Shown here: positions 50,545 through 58,822 of the stretch, piece after piece
Layout of the letters: each line of letters starts with the position of its first letter
Numbering within the stretch: the stretch's first letter is position 1
Source: Bacteroides stercorirosoris
GTDB taxonomy: Bacteria; Bacteroidota; Bacteroidia; Bacteroidales; Bacteroidaceae
Length of the DNA stretch: 64,000 bases
Assembly (NCBI RefSeq): GCF_900142015.1
Contig: NZ_FQZN01000021.1
Coordinates: forward strand, 47,868 to 111,867
Direction of reading: 5' to 3'
Translations under genes and position numbers: made by a program
The notes under the pieces: generated by a model
What the model was told of the DNA's origin: nothing
Database searches by the model: none
What the model saw: the letters and a program-made list of their open reading frames with translations, nothing else

Positions 50545-50820
50545 ATGGAAAAGAAAATCAGACAGAAGATTGAACTGGGTGCAGCCGGTAAGGCAAAGCT
50601 TGCTAAGACATTCGATGTGACAGTTCAGAATGTAAGTCAGGCACTACTGTACAAGCGGAATAGCGTGCAGGCTTGTAAAATCAGAGAGGCAGCCTTAATC
50701 AATGGCGGGTCATTGGTACAGATTATTGATGTGACTGATGAGCTGAAACGGCAGGTGAAGGTGCTGGATGCTAAGGGGAATGTGAAGGCGGTGATAGCTA
50801 ATGATACAGTAACCTTATAA
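50545..50820 (+). CDS. Ner/Cro-like early regulator
   Basis: A 91-residue protein. The N-terminal part (AKLAKTFDVTVQNVSQALLYK) is a helix-turn-helix, and a short C-terminal part ends VKAVIANDTVTL. It is divergent from the repressor and first in the early run, the place of ner in Mu. It likely tunes early transcription and its own promoter in the 80-base gap. The next protein shares features with it. Confidence 0.7.
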   Translation: MEKKIRQKIELGAAGKAKLAKTFDVTVQNVSQALLYKRNSVQACKIREAALINGGSLVQIIDVTDELKRQVKVLDAKGNVKAVIANDTVTL

Positions 50821-50830
50821 ATTCATCATT

Positions 50831-51256
50831 ATGCCGGGATGTAGTAAAATGAATAGAGCCGGGTTACAGTTTATCCGTAAACTGTATCAAGATAATCCGG
50901 AAATGCCTTTCGCTCAAATGCTGCCTATCTATAATGATAATGCAATAAGGAATGGCTGGAGATGCTTGCGTTCTTCGGGAACCATTGCGTATCACCTAAC
51001 CTCTATGGGATTGTATAGATACAGAGAAAGAATAATATCTAACAAGGATTTTGGACATAGAATGGTGAAAGTCTCCACAAGTGTCAAAAAGGAGATGGCC
51101 AAGAAGTTTTCTGTTTCAAATATCGCTATATGGGATGCCTTGAACTATAGAACTCAGTCAAAACTGGCTAATGAAATTCGTGCATGGGCGCTGAATCATG
51201 GCGGGAAGTTGTTTGAAGAGGCGGAGAATCCGTATGAGAAAGTAGTAACCTTATAA
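50831..51256 (+). CDS. Second early HTH protein, related to the preceding one
   Basis: A 141-residue basic protein. The first part (AGLQFIRKLYQDNPEMPFAQ) is helical. The second half (KKEMAKKFSVSNIAIWDALNY, then ANEIRAWALNHGGKLFEE) matches the pattern of the preceding regulator: helix-turn-helix, then a short hydrophobic end (VVTL in both). It follows 10 bases later and may have arisen by duplication and fusion. It is probably a DNA-binding early regulator; the target is unknown. Confidence 0.6.
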   Translation: MPGCSKMNRAGLQFIRKLYQDNPEMPFAQMLPIYNDNAIRNGWRCLRSSGTIAYHLTSMGLYRYRERIISNKDFGHRMVKVSTSVKKEMAKKFSVSNIAIWDALNYRTQSKLANEIRAWALNHGGKLFEEAENPYEKVVTL

Positions 51257-51267
51257 ATGATATAGAT

Positions 51268-51417
51268 ATGATAAAAATTACATTTAAGACCAGTTCGAAT
51301 GTAGATGGTTATATAACCAGTTCAACAATAGAATGCCGTGTGTTTGGCATCCTATTGTATAAGAAGAGTTGTTTCTATCCGCCTAAGGGATGGAGCGGAG
51401 AATACTTTACACATTGA
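51268..51417 (+). CDS. Small early prophage protein
   Basis: A 49-codon frame (MIKITFKTSSNVDGYITSST, then KSCFYPPKGWSGEYFTH) follows the preceding gene by 11 bases. The periodic beta-type sequence and its place in the operon make it plausible. It overlaps the next, oppositely oriented small gene by 11 bases. No function known. Confidence 0.45.
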   Translation: MIKITFKTSSNVDGYITSSTIECRVFGILLYKKSCFYPPKGWSGEYFTH

Positions 51418-51577
51418 GTGTCCTCATAATCTTATCTACTTCATCATTGAACTCTTTTACAAGCAAGTTATCGGCGTGAAATACCGTTTTCCCTTTTACC
51501 TTGTCTTGAATTTCAACTAATTTTTTGTAGATAAGAAAATTTTGAGCCATGAGACGCTTTAAGTCTTGATCATTCAT
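51407..51577 (-). CDS. Small prophage protein on the opposite strand
   Basis: A 56-residue helical protein (MNDQDLKRLMAQNFLIYKKL) with an acidic end. It runs against the early genes. The start at 51577 is the first ATG in the better part of the frame. It may be a small regulator or inhibitor; a chance frame cannot be excluded. Confidence 0.4.
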   Translation of the reverse strand: MNDQDLKRLMAQNFLIYKKLVEIQDKVKGKTVFHADNLLVKEFNDEVDKIMRTLNV

Positions 51578-51682
51578 GATTATATAAATTTTAGTTAGAC
51601 ATGCTACAAATGTAGCGAAACTATCCCGGTTCGGGATGAATAGGGGTAGATTTTTCAATTAAGAATTAAAGATTAAAGTGAT

Positions 51683-51889
51683 ATGGACAGGAAATTGACA
51701 GAAAATGAAACGGCGTTCCTGCTGGATTTGCGGGAACTGATGGAAAAGCACAATGCCTTGCTGAGTGCTGAAAACGACACGGTGTGCATAGACATTGATT
51801 ATGATGAGGATGACCAGGAACCGGTTGTGCTGCCTCATAAGATTAATTCGTTCTGCGACCTTGATGTACTGATTTTAAAGAACTCTTAA
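51683..51889 (+). CDS. Small acidic early prophage protein
   Basis: A 68-residue acidic protein (MDRKLTENETAFLLDLRELM, then DIDYDEDDQEPVVLPH). The composition and the acid-rich loop resemble DNA-mimic or adaptor proteins of phages, but this is only a likeness. It is followed 13 bases later by a small membrane protein. Not recognised. Confidence 0.5.
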   Translation: MDRKLTENETAFLLDLRELMEKHNALLSAENDTVCIDIDYDEDDQEPVVLPHKINSFCDLDVLILKNS

Positions 51890-51902
51890 ACTTAATGCGT
51901 AT

Positions 51903-52088
51903 ATGAAAACTTGGAGACGAATTCAAAAAATAGCCATTGCCGTAGGCATGATTTACGGGCTTTGGCTGGGTAGTAACGTGGACGCGACGGATGCGGATGC
52001 ACGGAGTGCATTTGTGATAGTGGCGTTGGCGTGTGTGGTGGCGATATCCATGTTTACACCGGATAAGAAAGACACGGAAGCAGTGTAA
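51903..52088 (+). CDS. Small two-helix membrane protein of the prophage
   Basis: A 61-residue protein with two hydrophobic helices (KIAIAVGMIYGLWLGSN and FVIVALACVVAISMF) joined by an acidic loop (DATDADAR). No lysis signature is visible. It could affect host membrane or exclusion. It is the last gene before the structured leader and the transposase gene. Confidence 0.5.
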   Translation: MKTWRRIQKIAIAVGMIYGLWLGSNVDATDADARSAFVIVALACVVAISMFTPDKKDTEAV

Positions 52089-52100
52089 AAGTTGCTATAG

Positions 52101-52176
52101 CAGGTCCGGAACTTCCTCAGGTAATTAGCTCTTGGTGGAGGAAGTGGATGGCTTCCCGGTTTGATGCCGGGGCCTG
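52101..52176 (+). ncRNA. Three-way-junction RNA-like element before the MuA gene
   Basis: Outer stem CAGGTC (52101-52106) with GGCCTG (52171-52176, with a G-T pair), inner hairpin ACTTCCTC/GAGGAAGT (52111-52145), the single-stranded word GGATGG, and a second hairpin CCCGG/CCGGG (52155-52171). It ends 30 bases before the start of the transposase gene. A similar layout recurs at 59859-59939. Probably a structured leader. Confidence 0.4.
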
Positions 52177-52206
52177 TACAAGTTGAATAAGATAAAGTTT
52201 CTGATT

Positions 52207-54330
52207 ATGGAAATGTTTGGGAAGACACTATGTGTGACGTTTGACGACCTTGTAGGAAGTGGGGTCATGAGCAAAGCTAATTATAAAAGGTATGTTCGTG
52301 AAGAAAAGTTCAGTTTCATGCAACGGGGCGGTAATGGCAGGAAAGTGCTTATTATCTACGATAAATTGCCTGACAAAATTCGCACTGAAATTGACACCAA
52401 GAATCCCGGCGCTAAAGACAAAATCAAAAAACAACAAATCAATCCCATGGACCACCGATTAAAAAGCGACAGCAAAGCTGTTGAATTCTACAAAAAGTAT
52501 ACTCCGAAGATATCACTGGACCGCCAGACGGAATACGTCCTGAATGTCAAGGTGCTGAATGCGATGGTAGCGTTGGAGGTGAGCATGCGCGACGCGCAGG
52601 GCAAGTGCGGATTTCAGAACAACAAGGAAATACGCGAAAAAGTCATTGCCCTGTGCGAAAACCTGCGCGAGCGATACCGGCACACACTTCCGAAAGCCCG
52701 CCTGATGGAAAAGTATGCCGCTTACAAGAAGTACGGCTATGCGGTGCTCGTCAACGGCAATTCGGGCAACCAGTCCGCTCGCAAGGTGGGACCGATGGAA
52801 GGTCGCCTGTTGCTGAAGCTGAAGCGGAGCAAGTTCCCGGTATATACCGACATGCAGATATTCGAGGAGTTCAACCGCATTGTAGAGGAGCGGAACGCAC
52901 GCGCCACCCGTGAAGAAGATAAGTTGAAACCGATCGCATCTCCCCAGACGGTCATCAACTACCTGTATAAAACGAGCATCAAGCTGTGGTGGTATGGCGT
53001 CGTACATGGTGAAATTGCTTTCAAGAACGAGTTCATGCCCCAGTTCGACACCAAGCTTCCTGATATGCCGAATACGTTGTGGTATGGTGACGGTACGAAG
53101 CTGAACCTCTATTATAAAGAGTACGACAAGAAGCAAAAGCGCATGGTGGCACGCACCATTGACGTGTACGAGGTGATGGACGCTTGTACGGAAGTCTTCT
53201 TGGGATATTCTTTCGGTGCTGAAAATTTCCTCACCCAGTATGATGCCTACCGCATGGCACTGGAAACATGGAAGGTGAAACCTTACGAAATTGTGACCGA
53301 TAACCAGGGTGGACACAAGAAGCCGGAAGCGCAATACTTCTTTAAGAGAATCTGTCACCTGCACAAAACCACCATGCCGCACAACGGCCAGTCCAAAACC
53401 ATCGAAAGCGCTTTCGGACGCTTCCAGATGCAGGTGATGCACAAGCTCTATAACTACACCGGACAGAATATCACCGCAACAAAAGAAAACAGCCACGTCA
53501 ACGTGGACTTGATCATGAAGAACATCGCCCAGCTTCCCACTCTGGAAGAGATGAAAGAACAATATCTGGCATGTCGCCAAGAATGGAACGAGATGTTGCA
53601 CCCCACTTCTGAAACAGGCATGACCCGTATGGAGATGTATACCACACTCAGCAGTCCGAACGCTGAGCCGTTGGATGACTTCGGGGTGCAGGAACTCTTC
53701 ATGCTCCTGAGCAAGGACAGCGTGAAGTACAACAAGCACGGCTTCATCTTCGAGCGCAACAAGCAGGAATACCGCTACATGGTATACGGTGAAGACGGGC
53801 TGGTAGACATGAACTTCCACATGCAGAACATCGGCAACAGTTTCCGTTACCGCTACGATCCAAAAGATATGACTGCCGTGGAACTGTGGGAAGTAGGTGC
53901 CAAGGGCGCGTTGAAATATGCCGCCACCGCCACGCCGAAGGTTGTCATCCATCGTGCCACGGCAGACCGGACGGAAGAAGAAAGCAGCAGGCTTTTCGCC
54001 CAGATACACGCCAACAAGCGTGCCCTCGTCGGACATTACATCGCCTGTGAAGAACTTCTACTCGAAGAGTGCATGAGCGAAGCTTATACGAAACTTGTGA
54101 TGCCTATTCCGGTAGGTGAATCCCAGAAGAGCATGGATCGCCAGCGTGAAGAATATGCCAATGAAGAACTGACCGCCCCGGTGCAGTATCCCGAAGGTGT
54201 GGGACCGGGAACCTACAGGGACGAACCGGAAGAAGAGCCTGCCGGGCTTGCTTCTGTTGGCGAATATACCAAACAGGCTTCCGGCATGACCGATGTGGAG
54301 ATGTACCAATCCTTCTTCGGCACCAATTAA
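52207..54330 (+). CDS. Mu-like DDE transposase (MuA homologue)
   Basis: A 707-residue transposase that cuts and joins the prophage ends during replication. The N-terminal 250 residues hold winged-helix DNA-binding domains (VTFDDLVGSGVMSKANYKRY). The retroviral-integrase fold carries the catalytic triad Asp295 (WYGDGTKL), Asp365 (VTDNQGG) and Glu400 (KTIESAFGRF). The rest is the Mu C-terminal part that contacts MuB. The ATG at 52207 is preferred; an upstream TTG at 52183 is possible. It is followed by the MuB homologue after 38 bases. Confidence 0.93.
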   Translation: MEMFGKTLCVTFDDLVGSGVMSKANYKRYVREEKFSFMQRGGNGRKVLIIYDKLPDKIRTEIDTKNPGAKDKIKKQQINPMDHRLKSDSKAVEFYKKYTPKISLDRQTEYVLNVKVLNAMVALEVSMRDAQGKCGFQNNKEIREKVIALCENLRERYRHTLPKARLMEKYAAYKKYGYAVLVNGNSGNQSARKVGPMEGRLLLKLKRSKFPVYTDMQIFEEFNRIVEERNARATREEDKLKPIASPQTVINYLYKTSIKLWWYGVVHGEIAFKNEFMPQFDTKLPDMPNTLWYGDGTKLNLYYKEYDKKQKRMVARTIDVYEVMDACTEVFLGYSFGAENFLTQYDAYRMALETWKVKPYEIVTDNQGGHKKPEAQYFFKRICHLHKTTMPHNGQSKTIESAFGRFQMQVMHKLYNYTGQNITATKENSHVNVDLIMKNIAQLPTLEEMKEQYLACRQEWNEMLHPTSETGMTRMEMYTTLSSPNAEPLDDFGVQELFMLLSKDSVKYNKHGFIFERNKQEYRYMVYGEDGLVDMNFHMQNIGNSFRYRYDPKDMTAVELWEVGAKGALKYAATATPKVVIHRATADRTEEESSRLFAQIHANKRALVGHYIACEELLLEECMSEAYTKLVMPIPVGESQKSMDRQREEYANEELTAPVQYPEGVGPGTYRDEPEEEPAGLASVGEYTKQASGMTDVEMYQSFFGTN

Positions 54331-54368
54331 TCAGTATTCAATAATCAATTAAATACCCTTCAAAAACA

Positions 54369-55262
54369 ATGAAAGAACTAAGTAAACAAGACAAGGATGC
54401 CATTCGGGATGCCCTGATGGAGTATTGCAGCAACTACCCCTCGCAGAACCGCGCCAGCGAGAGCCTGAACGGTGTGAGTGCCGCCACGGTATCGCAGATT
54501 TGCAACTCCAAGTACACCAGTATCAGCGACGACATGTTCAGCCGCATAGCCGCACAAATCGGCTACAGCCTGGAACGCTGGACGCTGACGGACAGCGATG
54601 CCTTCAAGCGGATCACTTTCTACATGACAGATGCGCAGGCATACAAGAATACTACCTGGATAGTGGGCGATGCAGGTTGTGGTAAGACCACCGCCGCCAT
54701 CGAATACCGCCGCACGCACCGCAATGTCTTCTATATCCTTTGCTCCGAGGACATGAAGAAAAGCGACTTCGTGCGTGAGATAGCCAAGCAGGTAGGCGCA
54801 CCGGTGGACGGGACGAACCTGCGGGATATCTTGGAGTATGCCATCTCTATGATTGCCTTCCTTCAGAACCCGCTCATCATCTTTGATGAAGGCGATAAAT
54901 TGACCGATAGCGTGTTCAGCTACTTCATCTCTATTTACAATAGGCTGGAAAACAAGTCCGGTATTGTATTCCTTTCCACCGATTATATCAAACGCCGTGT
55001 GGAGAATGGCTTGCGTTATAACAAGAAGGGATATAAGGAGATTAACAGCCGCATAGGTCGCAAATTTTTCGATGTAAATGTAGCCACGGAACAGGATATT
55101 TATGCCATCTGCCAGGCGAACGGCTTGACCGATCTTGCAGAGATAAAGCGTGTTCAGCGTGAGGCTGCCCAGGGCGAGTATGACCTTCGCCGTGTGAAGC
55201 GCGTGGTGCATGCCTGCAAGCGTATCCAAGAAGCCCAGCGGATGAAAGGAGAACAGGCATGA
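54369..55262 (+). CDS. MuB-like ATPase, transposition target selector
   Basis: A 297-residue AAA+ ATPase. Residues 1-75 (YPSQNRASESLNGVSAATVS) form a helix-turn-helix. Walker A GDAGCGKTT is near 99-107 and Walker B LIIFDEGDKL near 170. MuB binds target DNA, gives transposition immunity and stimulates MuA. Position right after the transposase fits. The stop overlaps the next start in an ATGA. Confidence 0.9.
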   Translation: MKELSKQDKDAIRDALMEYCSNYPSQNRASESLNGVSAATVSQICNSKYTSISDDMFSRIAAQIGYSLERWTLTDSDAFKRITFYMTDAQAYKNTTWIVGDAGCGKTTAAIEYRRTHRNVFYILCSEDMKKSDFVREIAKQVGAPVDGTNLRDILEYAISMIAFLQNPLIIFDEGDKLTDSVFSYFISIYNRLENKSGIVFLSTDYIKRRVENGLRYNKKGYKEINSRIGRKFFDVNVATEQDIYAICQANGLTDLAEIKRVQREAAQGEYDLRRVKRVVHACKRIQEAQRMKGEQA

Positions 55263-55921
55263 ACGAGACAGTGAATGATGCAAAGACTTTCCAGCGCAAC
55301 GCTAAAGGGGTGCGGGAACTGCTGAGCATGAAGTTCGAGACGCTGGCTTTTGAAGGTGCGTGGTACGATGCCTTCGGCACACCGGAACGCCGGGGTGTGT
55401 GGATGGTGTGGGGCAACACCGGAAACGGGAAAACCTCTTTCGTAATGCAACTTTGCAAGGAGTTGTGCCGTTTCGGGCGCGTGGCCTATGACAGTTTGGA
55501 AGAGGGTGCCTGCCTGACGATGCAGAACACGTTGAAGCGTTTCAATATGCAGGAAGTGAACCGGCGCTTCCTGTTGTTGGATGCGGAGCCACTGGATCAG
55601 TTAAGCCTGCGGCTGAAACGCCAGAAAGCTCCCGATTTCGTGGTGATAGACAGTTTCCAATATACGCAGATGACCTATGCGCAGTATATCAGGTTCAAGG
55701 AACAGCACCGCAACAAGTTGCTTATCTTCATCAGCCATGCCAGCGGTAAGAATCCGGACGGTCGTAGTGCGAAGAAAGTAGCGTTTGATGCTTCGCTGAA
55801 GATATACGTTGAGGGGTATCGGGCATTTTCCAAGGGACGGTTTATCGGACCGAAGGGATACTATGATATCTGGCCGGAGGAGGCGGCTAAATTCCGCGGA
55901 GAGGATATGAATAATGTTTAG
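55259..55921 (+). CDS. Prophage RecA-fold ATPase of unknown role
   Basis: A 220-residue P-loop protein with Walker A GNTGNGKTS near 57-65 and Walker B FVVIDSFQY near 122-130; LLIFISHASGK follows as a sensor motif. The size resembles phage RecA/DnaB-type ATPases that load or unwind DNA. It is translationally coupled to the MuB gene, so it likely acts in transposition or replication. An alternative is a second target-DNA factor. Confidence 0.65.
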   Translation: MNETVNDAKTFQRNAKGVRELLSMKFETLAFEGAWYDAFGTPERRGVWMVWGNTGNGKTSFVMQLCKELCRFGRVAYDSLEEGACLTMQNTLKRFNMQEVNRRFLLLDAEPLDQLSLRLKRQKAPDFVVIDSFQYTQMTYAQYIRFKEQHRNKLLIFISHASGKNPDGRSAKKVAFDASLKIYVEGYRAFSKGRFIGPKGYYDIWPEEAAKFRGEDMNNV

Positions 55922-55934
55922 TGATTGATTAGCA

Positions 55935-56399
55935 ATGAGAACAACGAAAGATAAGCCTATTACCTCGCAGCAACTCAAAGCCCTGCACGCCACCTTCCAC
56001 ACGCTCCGTATGGATGCTGATGCCCGCCACGGTTGCATCTATTCTTTCACCGGTGGGCGGACACAGAGCAGCAAGGAGTTGACGATACGTGAAGCCCAGC
56101 AACTGCTGGGGAAGCTGAACCCGATGGATGACAAAGCTCGCGAACTTCAACGCAAGGAAGCGCAAATGGTGTTCCGCGACATCTACCGCCTTTCATTCCT
56201 GATACCTCAGCTAAACCAAGGTTTCACCAGTGCCAACGAAGAGGAATACCAGATGAACGTGGCGAAACTCAATGTTTGGGCAAGGAAATATACCAAAGCC
56301 CGCAAGGATGTGACACGAATGGTACTCTGGGAACTCCAGGAGACGAAGAAGCAACTGGAGGCCTTTATGAGACGTGAAGAACGAAAAACAAAAAAATAA
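55935..56399 (+). CDS. Prophage early protein, GemA/DUF1018-like
   Basis: A 154-residue mostly helical, basic protein. SSKELTIREAQQLLGKLN resembles the DUF1018 (GemA/gp16) regulators of Mu-like phages, which affect host supercoiling and gene expression, but the match is weak. The middle (RDIYRLSFLIPQLNQGF) is unremarkable. It ends eight bases before the next gene's start. It is clearly part of the early operon. Confidence 0.5.
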   Translation: MRTTKDKPITSQQLKALHATFHTLRMDADARHGCIYSFTGGRTQSSKELTIREAQQLLGKLNPMDDKARELQRKEAQMVFRDIYRLSFLIPQLNQGFTSANEEEYQMNVAKLNVWARKYTKARKDVTRMVLWELQETKKQLEAFMRREERKTKK

Positions 56400-56406
56400 T
56401 CAGATC

Positions 56407-56994
56407 ATGAGAAAGCAAGAAGAAATCAACCGTGCGGCAGCCATTCTCCGCAAGAAGGGCGACCGGATCAGTGTGGCCCAGGCGGAAGTACTGGAACAGA
56501 GACGCACGGAAACGCAGCTCTTTAAAGAATTCGTGGTGTCCGCCGGTGAAGACAAGAAGGATGACAAGTTCTTTTATGCCTTGCGTGACGCTGCACGCTT
56601 TGCCGCAGGCGGGTTGGAACTGGAAGAATTGATACCTGATGCAGAAAAATATCCGGTGGAACTTGTACCTGCGCAGAAGAAGGAGCGGCAGACGGTATCC
56701 TATCAGGAGTATCAGGCGTTGATGCGGCGGGTGAACCTGCTGGAAGGACTTGTGGACGAACTTTGCAAGGAGCGCCGCCAACGTGCCGAATACCAGAAGA
56801 AGCCGGACACGAACCGGGCAGACTTCATCAGCCAGGAAGAGACTACAAAATGGGTCGGTTGCAGCCGCGAGACGCTGAACTCCTGGCAACGCAAGGGATT
56901 TATCACCGGTTATCGAAAGGCGGGGCGGGTGTACTATAGTAAGAGTGAACTGGAAAGTAGCCCCAAAGTGCAGAACTTCCGTAGCTTGAAATGA
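56407..56994 (+). CDS. Prophage protein with C-terminal MerR/excisionase-type HTH
   Basis: A 195-residue protein. The first 110 residues are charged and helical. From about 145 it reads FISQEETTKWVGCSRETLNS, then GFITGYRKAGRVYYSKSELE, the helix-turn-helix and wing of the excisionase (HTH_17) family. It may bind the prophage ends or a late promoter. The ATG at 56407 is used, seven bases after the preceding stop; a start at 56374 overlaps. The end overlaps the next gene by four bases. Confidence 0.65.
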   Translation: MRKQEEINRAAAILRKKGDRISVAQAEVLEQRRTETQLFKEFVVSAGEDKKDDKFFYALRDAARFAAGGLELEELIPDAEKYPVELVPAQKKERQTVSYQEYQALMRRVNLLEGLVDELCKERRQRAEYQKKPDTNRADFISQEETTKWVGCSRETLNSWQRKGFITGYRKAGRVYYSKSELESSPKVQNFRSLK

Positions 56995-57305
56995 AAGGAG
57001 GAAGAACTATGAGAGACTATATCCGCAAAACCCCGGACAACTCCGACCGCCTTCAGGAACTTGCCGGACGACTGGAAGCCAGTGCCGACCGCATCTGCGA
57101 CCTTCAGGAACGCCTGATAAATGGCACCGATAAACTGAAGCCTTCCGAATATGACCGCCTGCTGGATGCCTACCGGGCAGAACAAATACGTTACGACCGC
57201 TTGGATGAGGAACTGGAGGCGCTGGAAAAACCGAAAAAGTCGCCGGAAAATAAGGAGAAGCGGCGCAAGCTGAACAGGGAAAGAAGAGAGAAAATTAACT
57301 ATTAA
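56991..57305 (+). CDS. Small coiled-coil prophage protein
   Basis: A 104-residue charged helical protein (DRLQELAGRLEASADRICDL, then RYDRLDEELEALEKPKKSPE) ending in a lysine/arginine tail. It could be a DNA-binding or scaffold protein. Starts at 56991 and 57009 are both possible. It ends 19 bases before the Gam gene. Not recognised. Confidence 0.5.
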   Translation: MKGGRTMRDYIRKTPDNSDRLQELAGRLEASADRICDLQERLINGTDKLKPSEYDRLLDAYRAEQIRYDRLDEELEALEKPKKSPENKEKRRKLNRERREKINY

Positions 57306-57324
57306 CCCAATAAAAAAAGGAATT

Positions 57325-57852
57325 ATGGCAAGAACTAAGAAAACAGTAGTCAGCGGCATCAGCCGCGAACAGGCAGAACAGGCATTCGCAGACTTTGCGG
57401 CGGCCGACGCCAAAGTACAGAACCTTACGTCCAAGATGGACATCGAGATGACCCGCATCCGCGAGAAGTATGCTGACCAGTTGGCGGAACAGAACGCCCG
57501 GAAAGAAGCGGCTTTCGAGATTGTGCAGGCCTATGCGGTGGAGAACAAGGACGAGCTATTCTCCAAGAAAAAAAGCGTGGAGAGCGCCCATGGCGTGTTT
57601 GGTTTCCGCACCGGAACCCCGAAGTTGAAGAACTTGAAGGGTTTTACCTGGGCGGCGGTGACGAACCTCTGCAAAGAGCTTCTCCCTTCGTATATCCGCA
57701 CATCGGAAGAACTGGCGAAGGACAAGCTACTGGCGGATCGCGAACTGCCCGAAGTGGCGGAATACTTCCCGAAGATTGGCGTGCAGGTGGTGCAGGATGA
57801 GACTTTTTTTGTTGAACCTAAAAAGGAAAACGATGCTCCGGCAGCCGGATGA
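57325..57852 (+). CDS. gam: Mu Gam-like host-nuclease inhibitor
   Basis: A 175-residue protein of the Mu Gam family. A long helical first half (EQAFADFAAADAKVQNLTSK, then IREKYADQLAEQNARKEAAF) forms the dimer coiled coil; the second half (SAHGVFGFRTGTPKLK, then GVQVVQDETFFVEPK) is the DNA-end-binding domain. Gam shields linear phage DNA from host RecBCD-type exonucleases, like Ku. In the early operon, as in Mu. The last 20 bases overlap the next gene. Confidence 0.85.
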   Translation: MARTKKTVVSGISREQAEQAFADFAAADAKVQNLTSKMDIEMTRIREKYADQLAEQNARKEAAFEIVQAYAVENKDELFSKKKSVESAHGVFGFRTGTPKLKNLKGFTWAAVTNLCKELLPSYIRTSEELAKDKLLADRELPEVAEYFPKIGVQVVQDETFFVEPKKENDAPAAG

Positions 57853-58024
57853 GTGGTATGAGTACCGGCCGAAAGGCAGATGCTGGGCGGTGTACCTCAT
57901 GAAGCGGGACACCACCGGTTCCACCGGAAAGCATATCGGGACGTATCTCTGCCGGGAGGACGCGAAAAGCGAGGTAAGGAAAGGTAATTATAAATTAAAG
58001 AAGAATGGCACAGATAAAGTATAG
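57833..58024 (+). CDS. Small prophage protein
   Basis: A 63-residue basic protein (MLRQPDEWYEYRPKGRCWAV, then GTYLCREDAKSEVRKGNYKL) starting inside the Gam gene and overlapping the next by 20 bases. Its strands and short helices suggest a compact domain. Not recognised; operon layout supports it. Confidence 0.45.
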   Translation: MLRQPDEWYEYRPKGRCWAVYLMKRDTTGSTGKHIGTYLCREDAKSEVRKGNYKLKKNGTDKV

Positions 58025-58289
58025 TTCAATCATTCCGAATGATAAGCCTCAGTGGCTGTTGAATGTGCAGCAGTCGGTAGCCGCTGCCACGGGGCGCATG
58101 AACCTGCAAGGCAGTGAACGGGACTTCCAGAACCTGCAAGCCTTCGTCAATGCGGAGATAGCGGCACAACGTTCGCTCGGCAATATCCGCGCGGAGAAGG
58201 TGAAAACAGAAATTCGTACGGACGAAGGCAGGACAGTGCTGCATATCTATAGGAATCATCAGTTGGTACAGACTTATTATATTGAATAG
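58005..58289 (+). CDS. Small prophage protein
   Basis: A 94-residue protein (MAQIKYSSIIPNDKPQWLLN, then LRAE-like KVKTEIRTDEGRTVLHIYR) with a hydrophobic end (NHQLVQTYYIE). Not recognised. It is packed between neighbours with small overlaps in the early operon. Confidence 0.45.
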   Translation: MAQIKYSSIIPNDKPQWLLNVQQSVAAATGRMNLQGSERDFQNLQAFVNAEIAAQRSLGNIRAEKVKTEIRTDEGRTVLHIYRNHQLVQTYYIE

Positions 58290-58292
58290 TGT

Positions 58293-58550
58293 ATGAGCGA
58301 GAAACAGAACGGGGTGCTCCTCACGGCACCCCTTTTCGGAACAGGAAAGGAAACGGTCGGTTATTTCACCGGATACGGTTGTGGTTATTGTCAAGGCACG
58401 GGATATTTCATTGACCCTGATATTGTCAATGAGCGCGTGAAAACGCCTTGTCCGAAATGTGGCGGTACTGGGAAAGTGAAAGGAATCGTGACAGTGGATT
58501 GGGTACCGGATGGTGAAGTTAAGTCCTATTTCAAGGAGGATAAGCCATGA
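58293..58550 (+). CDS. Prophage protein with DnaJ-type CxxCxGxG zinc motifs
   Basis: An 85-residue protein. Two zinc-finger halves, CGYCQGTG and CPKCGGTG, copy the DnaJ cysteine-rich repeat but with only two units, giving one metal site. The rest is a short beta domain. It may chaperone or bind nucleic acid during early replication. It starts three bases after the preceding stop and overlaps the next gene by four. Confidence 0.6.
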   Translation: MSEKQNGVLLTAPLFGTGKETVGYFTGYGCGYCQGTGYFIDPDIVNERVKTPCPKCGGTGKVKGIVTVDWVPDGEVKSYFKEDKP

Positions 58551-58813
58551 TATACCGTGAACCTAAAGACTTGATAATACAGGTGGAGGACAGTTATCTG
58601 GGGCAAGTGCAATACTATTGGACGCAATACGGAAAGCCATGCAAGTTCCTGCAAATGGGTGCCAATACGGAAAGGCTGACTGCCATACTGGTCAAGATGA
58701 ACAATGCCGATGCTGGTTCCTTTGTCTATATGCTTTGCGAACGGCTGAATGCCCGGATGTATGAGCAAGGGACGAAGAAACCGCTGACGGTGGAGGATGT
58801 GTTTTTGTTTTAA
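58547..58813 (+). CDS. Small prophage protein
   Basis: An 88-residue protein (MIYREPKDLIIQVEDSYLGQ, then LVKMNNADAGSFVYMLCERL) with no recognised motif. It is coupled by an ATGA overlap to the zinc-motif protein. It is the last gene of the compact early run before the recombinase. Confidence 0.45.
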   Translation: MIYREPKDLIIQVEDSYLGQVQYYWTQYGKPCKFLQMGANTERLTAILVKMNNADAGSFVYMLCERLNARMYEQGTKKPLTVEDVFLF

Positions 58814-58822
58814 CCTTTAAAT

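Noticed and set aside
52513..54036. Long open frame on the minus strand opposite the transposase gene
   Set aside because: It is a shadow of the strong codon bias of the MuA homologue; the plus-strand protein has clear catalytic motifs and the minus-strand product has none.
54378..55283. 301-codon minus-strand frame over the MuB gene
   Set aside because: Antisense shadow of a gene with intact Walker motifs.
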